The notes beneath the pieces are model-generated. The model was not told the origin of the DNA. It searched no databases and was given only the letters and a program-made list of their open reading frames with translations. Below are positions 27,083 through 34,077 of a stretch of 64,000 nucleotides of DNA, one piece after another. A program made the translations under genes and the position numbers. Position 1 is the stretch's first letter. Every line of letters begins with the position of its first letter. Where the stretch lies: the NCBI GenBank assembly GCA_964423645.1, contig CAYRFE010000012.1, forward strand, positions 1 through 64,000, given 5' to 3'. Source of the stretch: CAYRFE01 sp964423645 [NCBI: uncultured bacterium] (GTDB taxonomy: Bacteria > Macinerneyibacteriota > Macinerneyibacteria > Macinerneyibacteriales).

Positions 27083-27112
27083 AAGAGGGAATTTTTAGAA
27101 AAATTCCCTCTT
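27083..27112. terminator. strong 14-bp hairpin between kor operon and pilB
   Basis: AAGAGGGAATTTTT (27083-27096) and AAAAATTCCCTCTT (27099-27112) are perfectly complementary. It lies after the korC stop and before pilB. A U-run is not downstream, so it may be a terminator, an RNA processing site or both. Confidence 0.65.
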
Positions 27113-27124
27113 CATGTATGTATA

Positions 27125-27658
27125 TTACACTAAACTGTATCCCTTTTCAAGGGCTTTATGATTTATTTCAAGAAGATTTTGGCGACGCGCGGATAAAACT
27201 TTTTTCAACGCATCTTTAATGATAGAAATATCAACGATACCTGTTTTTTTAGCAAAAGCACCAAGCATAACCATATTTGCGAATTGCACATCACCGATTT
27301 CTTCGGCAATATGATTGACATCAAGATATACGGCGTCAACGTCAGTACGAGTGAGTTTTCGTTTCACGATCGAACTGTTCACAAGTACAATCGCTCCTTT
27401 TTCAAACATCGGTTCGAATTTATCAAGCGAAGGTTCATTCATGATTATCGCTGATGTCGGTTCGGTAACAATAGGAACCGCAATTATTTCATCCGACACA
27501 CACACGCTGCAATTCGCGGTACCGCCACGTTGTTCAACTCCGTAAGCAGGTATCCAAGAAACCTCTTTCCCCGCAAACAATGCCGCATAACTCAAGAGGC
27601 GTCCCATAACCATAATTCCCTGTCCACCAAATCCTGCCATAATTATTCTGTGTTCCAT
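27125..27658 (-). CDS. korC: 2-oxoacid:ferredoxin oxidoreductase, gamma subunit
   Basis: The gamma subunit of the four-part 2-oxoglutarate/2-oxoacid:ferredoxin oxidoreductase. The 177-residue product has the typical start G-F-G-G-Q-G-I-M-V-M-G-R-L-L near residue 10, the S-W-I-P-A-Y-G-V-E-Q-R-G-G-T-A-N-C motif near 34, and M-V-M-L-G-A near 130. It is the last gene of the korDABC operon. The family oxidises a 2-oxoacid to acyl-CoA, reducing ferredoxin. 2-Oxoglutarate is likely but branched 2-oxoacids (Vor) are possible. Confidence 0.93.
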   Translation of the reverse strand: MEHRIIMAGFGGQGIMVMGRLLSYAALFAGKEVSWIPAYGVEQRGGTANCSVCVSDEIIAVPIVTEPTSAIIMNEPSLDKFEPMFEKGAIVLVNSSIVKRKLTRTDVDAVYLDVNHIAEEIGDVQFANMVMLGAFAKKTGIVDISIIKDALKKVLSARRQNLLEINHKALEKGYSLV

Positions 27659-27669
27659 CTATATCCTCC

Positions 27670-28413
27670 TTACTGAGCGTCGATGTCTTTTTTGACGCCG
27701 AGCGGATAATATGGTTCCATATTATTTTTTAGCCATTCTTGAGCTTCAAGCGGGCTCAACCCCCAGTTGGTCGGGCAAGTCGACAATAATTCGACCATTG
27801 AAAAACCTTTACCGTCCAATTGATTTTGGAAAGCCTTCTTGATCATCGCCTTTGCTTCACGCACATGCTTGGGATCATAAAGAGCTCCACGTGACATATA
27901 TGCAACACCTGCGGCATTGGATAAAATTTCAGATACACGCATGGGATTACCATGTATTTTTGCGTCACGTCCGAATGGGGATGTCGTTGTCTTTTGTCCG
28001 ATCAATGTTGTCGGTGCCATTTGACCACCGGTCATACCATAAATCGCGTTATTGATAAAAATCGTCGTAATATTAAATCCGCGATTTGCCAAATGTAAAA
28101 TTTCTGCCGCACCGATAGACGCAAGATCGCCATCGCCTTGATACGTGAAAACCACTTTATCTGGTTGGGTTAATTTTAATCCGGTCGCCACTGCCGGCGC
28201 ACGTCCGTGCGGTGCTTCGGAAAAATCAACATTAAAATAATTATATGCCAACGCGGCACATCCCACCGGTGCAACACCGATTGTACGATCTTGAATCCCA
28301 AGTTCATCAATAACCTCAGCGATCAAACGATGTGCGATACCATGATGGCATCCCGGGCAATAAATAGTAGCATTATCTGATAAACTTACCGGTTTTTTAT
28401 ATATAACAGCCAT
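27670..28413 (-). CDS. korB: 2-oxoacid:ferredoxin oxidoreductase, beta subunit
   Basis: This subunit binds thiamine diphosphate and, in the family, one [4Fe-4S] cluster. The 247-residue product has Y-C-P-G-C-H-H-G near residue 20, the TPP motif G-D-G-D-L-A-S-I-G with N-N-A-I-Y-G-M-T-G-G-Q about 25 residues later, and V-G-C-A. The start at 28413 has GAGAGGTGA upstream. A longer frame back to 28479 runs into korA and is rejected. Confidence 0.95.
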   Translation of the reverse strand: MAVIYKKPVSLSDNATIYCPGCHHGIAHRLIAEVIDELGIQDRTIGVAPVGCAALAYNYFNVDFSEAPHGRAPAVATGLKLTQPDKVVFTYQGDGDLASIGAAEILHLANRGFNITTIFINNAIYGMTGGQMAPTTLIGQKTTTSPFGRDAKIHGNPMRVSEILSNAAGVAYMSRGALYDPKHVREAKAMIKKAFQNQLDGKGFSMVELLSTCPTNWGLSPLEAQEWLKNNMEPYYPLGVKKDIDAQ

Positions 28414-28427
28414 TCTATTCACCTCTC

Positions 28428-29480
28428 TTACAGTATGGTGTTTACTTTTTCGACAACGTCTTTGACGGTGGGAATCCATCCGCCTGCACGCCCGAGGAAA
28501 TGCACATCAGCTTTTCCTGCTACACCTATTTTTACATCATCAATCATCTGACCGATATTCATTTCAACCGTAAGGAAGTGTTTTGTTTTTGAGGCTCTTT
28601 TGTTTATAATTTCATACGGATACGGCCATACGGTGATCGGACGAATCAGTCCGACCTTTTTACCCGCTTCACGTAACCGACGAACCGCTCCGATACATGC
28701 ACGCGATGACGAACCATACGCAACTAAAATAAGATCGGCATCTTCTGTCATCATTTCTTCAAAGCGAACTTCTTTTTTTTCAATCTCTGTATACATTAAT
28801 GCAAGTTCATCATTAAGCTCCATGAGGCCTGTTCCGCCAAGAATAAGCGACTTAACAATGTTACTTTTTCTTCCCTTTGCACCTGTCAACGCCCATGACT
28901 TTGACGGAAGGTCAGCAGTGGCTCTCGGTTGTTTAAATTCAACCGGTTCCATCATTTGCCCCAACATGCCATCTGCAAGCACCATCGTCGGCATACGATA
29001 TTTATCAGCTAAATAGAACGCTTCCATAACCGAATCTGCCATTTCCTGCACTGAATAAGGCGCAAAAACAATTAATCTATAATCACCGTTTCCGCCGCCA
29101 CGGGTTGATTGATAATAATCGCCTTGTGCGGGTGAAATATTACCAAGTCCCGGACCGCCGCGTTGTACATTAACGATAACCGATGGAAGTCGCGCTCCGG
29201 CAAGGTATGAGATACCTTCCTGCTTCAAACTCACTCCCGGGGATGACGACGATGTCATGGCACGTTTCCCTGCTCCGGCAGCACCAAACACCATATTGAT
29301 TGCGGCAACTTCACTCTCGGATTGTAAAAATACGCGTTTTTCTTCCAGCATACGTTTTGACATATATGCGGTCAACTCATTCTGCGGAGTGATCGGATAT
29401 CCAAAATACGCATCGCACCCTGCAATAATTGCTGCTTCACCAAGTGCTTCATTGCCCTTCATTAATACTTTTTCGCCCAT
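28428..29480 (-). CDS. korA: 2-oxoacid:ferredoxin oxidoreductase, alpha subunit
   Basis: The alpha subunit carries the pyrimidine-binding and transketolase C-terminal-like domains. The 350-residue product has the motif G-N-E-A-L-G-E-A-A near residue 10 and F-G-Y-P-I-T-P-Q-N-E near 27. These are followed by S-E-x-A-A-I-N-M-V-F-G-A-A-G-A-G-K-R near 57 and the S-S-P-G-V-S-L-K-Q-E-G-I motif near 80. The Y-P-I-T-P motif contacts TPP in the partner subunit. Nine bases separate it from korD; GGAGG precedes the start. Confidence 0.95.
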   Translation of the reverse strand: MGEKVLMKGNEALGEAAIIAGCDAYFGYPITPQNELTAYMSKRMLEEKRVFLQSESEVAAINMVFGAAGAGKRAMTSSSSPGVSLKQEGISYLAGARLPSVIVNVQRGGPGLGNISPAQGDYYQSTRGGGNGDYRLIVFAPYSVQEMADSVMEAFYLADKYRMPTMVLADGMLGQMMEPVEFKQPRATADLPSKSWALTGAKGRKSNIVKSLILGGTGLMELNDELALMYTEIEKKEVRFEEMMTEDADLILVAYGSSSRACIGAVRRLREAGKKVGLIRPITVWPYPYEIINKRASKTKHFLTVEMNIGQMIDDVKIGVAGKADVHFLGRAGGWIPTVKDVVEKVNTIL

Positions 29481-29489
29481 ACAGCCTCC

Positions 29490-29705
29490 TTAATCCCTAT
29501 GCACTTCAATAACAACATCAGGACACATCATTGCACAATTTGCACAACCGATACACTTATCAGGTTCTTTGCAGACTGCATAATGATATCCCTTTGCGTT
29601 AAAATTCTCTTCATCAATTGCCAAAATATGCACTGGACAGGCATTCACACACAAACCGCATCCTTTGCACAACTCAGTCGAAAAAATCACTTTTCCCTTA
29701 GGCAT
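29490..29705 (-). CDS. korD: 2-oxoacid:ferredoxin oxidoreductase, delta (ferredoxin) subunit
   Basis: A 71-residue 2[4Fe-4S] ferredoxin. Two C-x2-C-x2-C-x3-C-P-type motifs are present, C-K-G-C-G-L-C-V-N-A-C-P and C-I-G-C-A-N-C-A-M-M-C-P. It carries electrons from the oxidoreductase to free ferredoxin. The ATG at 29705 is chosen because GGAGGTG lies about 8 bases upstream; the longer frame to 29750 overlaps the ATPase gene and is rejected. Confidence 0.93.
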   Translation of the reverse strand: MPKGKVIFSTELCKGCGLCVNACPVHILAIDEENFNAKGYHYAVCKEPDKCIGCANCAMMCPDVVIEVHRD

Positions 29706-29719
29706 ACCCGCTACACCTC

Positions 29720-30427
29720 CTACCGTATTTCCCCGTAGCCATCTTCCCACGGCGTTTTATAAAACAACTCTAGTCTCATTACATCCCCGTCAAAAAGCGA
29801 TGCACAATTATGTGCAATCGCATCAGTATAGATTGTCTCCGGAATAGTCACAGTTCTGCACGGAATCGAGAGAATCTCTGCCGCTCGAAGCGATATTTCC
29901 AATCCCTTCAAGATCATTTTTTCATCAGTGAATTGCTTCAAATGTGTATTTGATATAATTGCCGATGGGCGTAAACCGCTCATTCTTTGAATCATTTCAG
30001 CCATTGTAACAATACCGTCTGCAGAATGCGTGAACGGACGATTCGTATTTGCCACCATGAACACTTCATAATCAGCGCTTTTTAATAGTTTCAAACGTAT
30101 GCTTCCCAAGGGAATTGTTCCGACATCATCTCCACCCATATCAAGAATTAATTGTGCATCATGTCTGTCAATATATGCAGCAATTTCACCGGTGAGATAC
30201 GGAAGATCAACACTGTCGATTGATGAGTCCGGGGCAATAAGATGCACCCCGTGGTGATCAAATAAAGGTTTCTGTTGACGGCTTCGAAAATACGGATTGA
30301 CGACATCCATGTCAGCGAGAGCAACATGCGGATAGGTATTTCGCATCTGTAACGCAAAATTAGTGGCAACCTCTGTTTTTCCGCTTCCGTAATAGCCTGA
30401 AAAGATAAATATGCGTTTTTCCACCAT
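29720..30427 (-). CDS. MinD/ParA-like P-loop ATPase of the kor operon
   Basis: The 235-residue product has a P-loop at residues 10-17 (G-Y-Y-G-S-G-K-T), a D-x-D-V-V-N-P-Y-F-R-S switch I near 39, and a D-x-G-G-D-D Walker B segment near 95. This layout is of the MinD/CobQ/ParA type. Related genes occur at the head of other anaerobes' 2-oxoacid oxidoreductase operons. A role in complex assembly or cluster insertion is plausible but unproven. AAGGA precedes the start, and the promoter lies directly upstream. It is the first gene of the operon. Confidence 0.87.
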   Translation of the reverse strand: MVEKRIFIFSGYYGSGKTEVATNFALQMRNTYPHVALADMDVVNPYFRSRQQKPLFDHHGVHLIAPDSSIDSVDLPYLTGEIAAYIDRHDAQLILDMGGDDVGTIPLGSIRLKLLKSADYEVFMVANTNRPFTHSADGIVTMAEMIQRMSGLRPSAIISNTHLKQFTDEKMILKGLEISLRAAEILSIPCRTVTIPETIYTDAIAHNCASLFDGDVMRLELFYKTPWEDGYGEIR

Positions 30428-30445
30428 CTTGTCCTTTCAAGTGAT

Positions 30446-30474
30446 ACCTTAAAGCAACAAGTCCTTATTGTCAA
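30446..30474 (-). promoter_or_regulatory. promoter of the kor operon
   Basis: TTGACA (30469-30474, minus strand), a 17-bp spacer and TAAGGT (30446-30451). The -10 is poor, so an activator may be needed. Confidence 0.5.
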
Positions 30475-30631
30475 CCGAAAAGCACGAAATAATACTCTTC
30501 GTTCTCCGAAGATTTATGCGATGAGTGCGATTATTCTTTTCGGCAAAATCAAACTTTTTAAAAACGGTACTCATACAAAATTTCACAACACGTGAATGTT
30601 TGTACGGAAAACATATGTTTCATAAATAGCC

Positions 30632-30659
30632 TTGACTTGCACTGCATTTCATATATAGT
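30632..30659 (+). promoter_or_regulatory. promoter of the patatin gene
   Basis: TTGACT at 30632-30637, a 16-bp spacer and TATAGT at 30654-30659. The rest of the 278-base divergent region (30428-30705) has no recognised site. Confidence 0.7.
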
Positions 30660-30705
30660 AACAACGATAATATGTTTGTTAAATTCACATTTAAGGAGGT
30701 TTTTT

Positions 30706-31647
30706 ATGCCAAAAACAGCACTGGTACTCAGTGGCGGCGGCGCTAAAGGCGCATTTCAATTCGGTGCGCTCAAATATATCGAAGAGATAGTTAAACCCCA
30801 AAGACCTGATTTTGATTACTCAATTATTGCAGGAGTTTCAGTGGGCGCACTCAACGGCGGAATGGTTGCCATGAAAAAATATGAAGCGATGAAAATATTA
30901 TGGAATACCATTTCAGATGACAAGGTTTACAGTGGAAATTCAACACTTGCGATCATATGGCGTATACTAACCGGCCACAAATCAGCACTCAATAATGCAC
31001 CGCTCACAAAGATACTTGCCGAACATTTTCACCTTGCGGATGTGTGTCCTCAGTATTCCTACAGACTTGGTATTGTATCCCTCCTCAGTGGGGATTATGT
31101 GTCATTAACCCCGTCGCAATTTACTAGTGACAAAGAATTTCAAAAAGCTGTCTTGGCATCAACATCAATCCCGGTCATATGGGAACCGGTATCGACATTA
31201 CGCTTAGCCGACGGACTGGAATACCGAGGTAATGTTGACGGAGGTCTTCGAAATGTAAGCCCGCTCGGCGATGTAATTGATGAAAATCCGGATCTCATTG
31301 TAATTATCAATTGTAGCGCTCCCCAATTGAGTTATGATATGCGCGCAGGTGACTCATTATTAAAAATAGCAAAACGTTCTCTTTCAGATATTACGATCAA
31401 TCAAATATTTAATGAAGATGTCGAACAATTCCTAACAGTAAACGATCTCGTATTACAAGCAAAAAAACAAGGAGCAAAGTTAAAGAAAAAAGACGGTACA
31501 AAATACAAGCATTTTCAATCCATCGTCATTCAGCCGAACAAAGATATGGGCGATACGTTGGATTTTTCTCAAAGCACTGTTCAGACACGCATTATAGCGG
31601 GTTTCAATGCAGCCAAAGATGCATTTGAAAAATTTGGTGCGATATGA
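30706..31647 (+). CDS. patatin-like phospholipase
   Basis: A serine lipid hydrolase. The 313-residue product has the oxyanion loop S-G-G-G-A-K-G-A-F (residues 9-17), nucleophile elbow G-V-S-V-G near 48 and the D-G-G dyad motif near 183, so the Ser-Asp dyad is complete. The start at 30706 is chosen because AAGGAGGT lies 6 bases upstream; the longer frame beginning at 30592 contains the promoter. No signal peptide is visible, so it acts in the cytoplasm or at the inner membrane. It is a single gene with its own promoter. Confidence 0.92.
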   Translation: MPKTALVLSGGGAKGAFQFGALKYIEEIVKPQRPDFDYSIIAGVSVGALNGGMVAMKKYEAMKILWNTISDDKVYSGNSTLAIIWRILTGHKSALNNAPLTKILAEHFHLADVCPQYSYRLGIVSLLSGDYVSLTPSQFTSDKEFQKAVLASTSIPVIWEPVSTLRLADGLEYRGNVDGGLRNVSPLGDVIDENPDLIVIINCSAPQLSYDMRAGDSLLKIAKRSLSDITINQIFNEDVEQFLTVNDLVLQAKKQGAKLKKKDGTKYKHFQSIVIQPNKDMGDTLDFSQSTVQTRIIAGFNAAKDAFEKFGAI

Positions 31648-31855
31648 TACTATAGCGAATACTTGGTAAACTACCATTATTGTTACACTCCATAGTATGC
31701 AAAAAACGGATTTTGCATCAGTCTTTTCACATAGTGATTATATCGCTGTATTGCGTGATCATTCGAGAGAAATAAATTCTCTTCTATGAGTTCTTAATAT
31801 AGGATAAAAATATCATTATAAATTTATTTAAACTTTTCACTACCGATTGTAAAAA

Positions 31856-31882
31856 AAACCTCCCGAAAAATACGGGAGGTTT
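31856..31882. terminator. terminator of the csoR-spy operon
   Basis: AAACCTCCCG (31856-31865) pairs with CGGGAGGTTT (31873-31882). A run of eight A residues (31851-31858) becomes the U-run on the minus strand. The remaining 200 bases between here and the patatin stop hold nothing recognisable. Confidence 0.85.
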
Positions 31883-31898
31883 AAGAAGATATCGAGTA

Positions 31899-32339
31899 TT
31901 ATTTGTTATCACAGGCTTCAGTTTTACTTTTTTTCTCACAGTCCATTGATTTTTTCCTATCATGGTTACCGGAATCTTGCATGTTCATATGCTTCAATCT
32001 CTGCTCCGGCGTAAGTAATTTCATGATCTCCACCATCTGCGCTTTTTTGTGCTTCCACATCTCATTTTTCACATCATGAATCTTATCATAAATTTTCGAC
32101 ACATTATTCCAATCAGGAGATTTTTTCATCAATTCTTCTTTGAGATCAAGCATCAAACGTTCTTTTTTCAATTCAAGTGCGCGCATTTCCGTCGCATGTG
32201 CGTCGTGAATTTTCATCATTTTTTCATGTTTTTCATTCTTCACGGACTCATTACCTTTTTGCTGATGACCTTCATGCTGTGCAAATACTCCTGCAAAAAA
32301 CATAACTATAACGGCAAACAACACAATACTTTTTCTCAT
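31899..32339 (-). CDS. Spy/CpxP-type periplasmic metal-stress protein
   Basis: The 146-residue product has a signal peptide (about 1-20, cut after F-A), then a helical, Met-, His- and Lys-rich domain with the L-T-P-E-Q motif near residue 108 that marks the Spy/CpxP/LTXXQ family. His and Met clusters and late cysteines (C-E-K-K, A-C-D-N-K) fit metal binding. Family members are periplasmic chaperones or metal resistors. It is 16 bases downstream of a CsoR-type copper regulator and clearly in its operon, so induction by copper (or a similar ion) is likely. Confidence 0.82.
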   Translation of the reverse strand: MRKSIVLFAVIVMFFAGVFAQHEGHQQKGNESVKNEKHEKMMKIHDAHATEMRALELKKERLMLDLKEELMKKSPDWNNVSKIYDKIHDVKNEMWKHKKAQMVEIMKLLTPEQRLKHMNMQDSGNHDRKKSMDCEKKSKTEACDNK

Positions 32340-32355
32340 AAATCCTCCTTAGTTA

Positions 32356-32658
32356 TTACGGCATCATTTTCCGTATGGTTTTCAACAACTCATCTATAAC
32401 GGCATCGTTCCCGCTTCGTATCTGCTCGATCACACAACTTTTCATGTGCGCTTCGAGCAGTTTGTTTTTTACTCCGTTCAACGCTTCATGTACCGACGTC
32501 ATCTGATTAAGAACCTCATCACAATACACATCATTCGCAATCATTTTTGCAATCCCTCTAACCTGACCTTCAATGCGAGCAAGACGCGTCAGCATTTCAT
32601 TTTTCATCACATCAGTATGGTGGGCACAACGTTCTCCGTGTTCATTTTCACTTACCAT
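32356..32658 (-). CDS. csoR: CsoR-type copper-sensing repressor
   Basis: A DUF156/CsoR-RcnR family all-helical repressor. The 100-residue product has L-x-R-I-E-G-Q-V-R-G-I near residue 26 and the Cu(I) ligand set C46, H71 and C75. These spacings (25 and 4) match the C36/H61/C65 of M. tuberculosis CsoR, which favours Cu(I) over formaldehyde (FrmR, lacks the third Cys) or nickel. The ATG at 32658 is chosen because the promoter -10 (32686-32691) lies downstream of the longer frame's start. A G-rich tract between the promoter and the gene is the likely operator. It heads the operon with the Spy-like gene. Confidence 0.87.
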   Translation of the reverse strand: MVSENEHGERCAHHTDVMKNEMLTRLARIEGQVRGIAKMIANDVYCDEVLNQMTSVHEALNGVKNKLLEAHMKSCVIEQIRSGNDAVIDELLKTIRKMMP

Positions 32659-32664
32659 ATACCC

Positions 32665-32677
32665 ATACCCCCTATCT
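32665..32677 (-). promoter_or_regulatory. candidate CsoR operator (G-tract)
   Basis: The minus strand reads GAGATAGGGGGTATGGG around 32661-32677, just downstream of the promoter. The core ATAGGGGGTAT resembles the G/C-tract half-site used by CsoR/RcnR regulators. Assignment is inference. Confidence 0.45.
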
Positions 32678-32685
32678 CTAATTTG

Positions 32686-32713
32686 AGTATACTGCATCAG
32701 TGATTTTTGTCAA
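32686..32713 (-). promoter_or_regulatory. csoR-spy promoter
   Basis: TTGACA (32708-32713, minus strand), a 16-bp spacer and TATACT (32686-32691). Confidence 0.8.
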
Positions 32714-32735
32714 GTATCGTTACGTAACTTTTTTC

Positions 32736-32764
32736 TTGCTGAGCCACATACATCGCTCTATAGT
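32736..32764 (+). promoter_or_regulatory. promoter of the DUF6485 gene
   Basis: TTGCTG at 32736-32741, a 17-bp spacer and TATAGT at 32759-32764. AAAGGAGGT follows before the ATG at 32795. Confidence 0.65.
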
Positions 32765-32794
32765 ATGTAGTAAGCAGATACAAAGGAGGTATGT

Positions 32795-32992
32795 ATGTCC
32801 GACTGCCCGAAAACAAACGAAAATCTCGATCACTGCACATGCACGTATGAACCCTGCTCGCGGAAAGGTCACTGCTGTGAGTGCGTCGCATTTCATCGTA
32901 AAAACGGAGAGCTGCCGGGGTGTTTTTTCTCAAAGGCTGCAGAACGCACATACGATCGCTCAATAAAGGCGTTTATACGCGACAGAACATAA
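32795..32992 (+). CDS. DUF6485 cysteine-rich small protein
   Basis: The 65-residue product has Cys residues at 4, 14, 16, 21, 27, 28, 30 and 43. The core [11 protein letters not shown] and E-L-P-G-C-F match the DUF6485 family, found in anaerobes and of unknown function. The cysteine spacing suggests zinc or an Fe-S cluster. AAAGGAGGT 5 bases before the ATG and the promoter support the gene. It is divergent from csoR, with about 136 bases between; a role in metal handling is possible but unproven. Confidence 0.85.
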   Translation: MSDCPKTNENLDHCTCTYEPCSRKGHCCECVAFHRKNGELPGCFFSKAAERTYDRSIKAFIRDRT

Positions 32993-33067
32993 ATTAAAAA
33001 AAAACCTTTTCAAAACTATCATTTTTTTAACTTTGTGCCCGCCCCATGCTTCGACTTAGCTCAGCAC

Positions 33068-33170
33068 AAGCCCCCTCCCGCATCTCGGAACAATTGCTTC
33101 GCAATCACTCGGTGACCGTCGGGAGGGGCTTACATTGCTATATAATGGGGACTCCGTCCCCACACCCCTT
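33068..33170. repeat. dispersed palindromic repeat, copy 2
   Basis: A long stem pairs AAGCCCCCTCCCG (33068-33080) with CGGGAGGGGCTT (33120-33131). Its loop contains further hairpins (ATTGC-TTC-GCAAT). TGGGGAC-TCC-GTCCCCA follows. 33121-33170 matches 15574-15623 closely. Confidence 0.8.
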
Positions 33171-33216
33171 TTTAGAAAATAAAGTTTCTTTGGAAATTTT
33201 GAATTTTGCAAAGGTC

Positions 33217-34068
33217 TTACTTAGTCTCTTTAAAAACAATCCCCGCATACGACACGAACGACTGTGCTCCGCCTCGCGGATACATATCATAACTTGTTGT
33301 ATAGTCAATTACTACCGGTTCTGTGTCATGAAATAGTGCCGTCAACAATGCAATACCTCCGGCACCGCATGCCGAGTCATGTGAGAGTGCATACTCCAAT
33401 AATTCTTTCGACTTTTTCTGATAGACAAGTTCCAAAAACGCAGGGTCTTTTTCCTCTTTTACCCACTGCAATGCCTCATCACCGACACCGTGTGATAAAT
33501 TACCGTAGTTGTATCCGTAATGGGTAAGATCGGAAGAAGCAATAAATACACAATCGCCATTTTCACGCATTGCACGAAAAAGATCCGCATAGTCGGTAAT
33601 ATTCCATTCATCATTCATGGGCACTGAGACAGGTATGATCCTCAGATCGGGATTGATATGTAACAACATCGGCACTATCACTTCAAGCGAATGTTCATGG
33701 ATATGCACTAAGTGATCTGTCGCACAAAGAGACGGTAATCGAAACTTCTTCACATATTCAGTATCAATAAGCACATTACCAAAAGGCGTTTCCCATTCTC
33801 CGTCGGGATACAGCGTCGGTTTTGCAATACCCCGCGTATGCACCGCACCGAATAATACCGCAGTACGTGCTGACGATAAAAGCCCCAATGATGCGAGTGT
33901 TGTATAGGCAGTCGGCCCGGAAAATACCCAGCCGGCATGAGGTACTATCGCTGCCCGAGAATACTCGGGTGTGATCTCCGAAGTGTGTGAATAATCATCG
34001 AGAACAGCACGTGCTTCGTCTGCCGTATTCGGATAAAATTGCCCGCCTACCCGCATCGGTCGAAACAT
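33217..34068 (-). CDS. amrB: MEMO1 family protein (AmmeMemoRadiSam system protein B)
   Basis: The 283-residue product is a MEMO1-type protein, a fold related to class III extradiol dioxygenases. It has R-x-x-x-V-G-G-x-F-Y-P at the start, the metal-type residues in V-P-H-A-G-W near 46, the H-T-R-G segment near 76, and S-S-D-L-T-H-Y-G near 177. In many prokaryotes AmrB occurs with AmrA (AMMECR1) and a radical SAM protein; neither is within reach here. Function in bacteria is unknown. AAGGAGG precedes the ATG and the gene follows the SNF2 gene by 9 bases, forming an operon. Confidence 0.85.
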   Translation of the reverse strand: MFRPMRVGGQFYPNTADEARAVLDDYSHTSEITPEYSRAAIVPHAGWVFSGPTAYTTLASLGLLSSARTAVLFGAVHTRGIAKPTLYPDGEWETPFGNVLIDTEYVKKFRLPSLCATDHLVHIHEHSLEVIVPMLLHINPDLRIIPVSVPMNDEWNITDYADLFRAMRENGDCVFIASSDLTHYGYNYGNLSHGVGDEALQWVKEEKDPAFLELVYQKKSKELLEYALSHDSACGAGGIALLTALFHDTEPVVIDYTTSYDMYPRGGAQSFVSYAGIVFKETK

Positions 34069-34077
34069 AATGCCTCC

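Noticed and set aside
30592-30705. N-terminal extension of the patatin gene
   Set aside because: It contains the promoter at 30632-30659; AAGGAGGT supports 30706.
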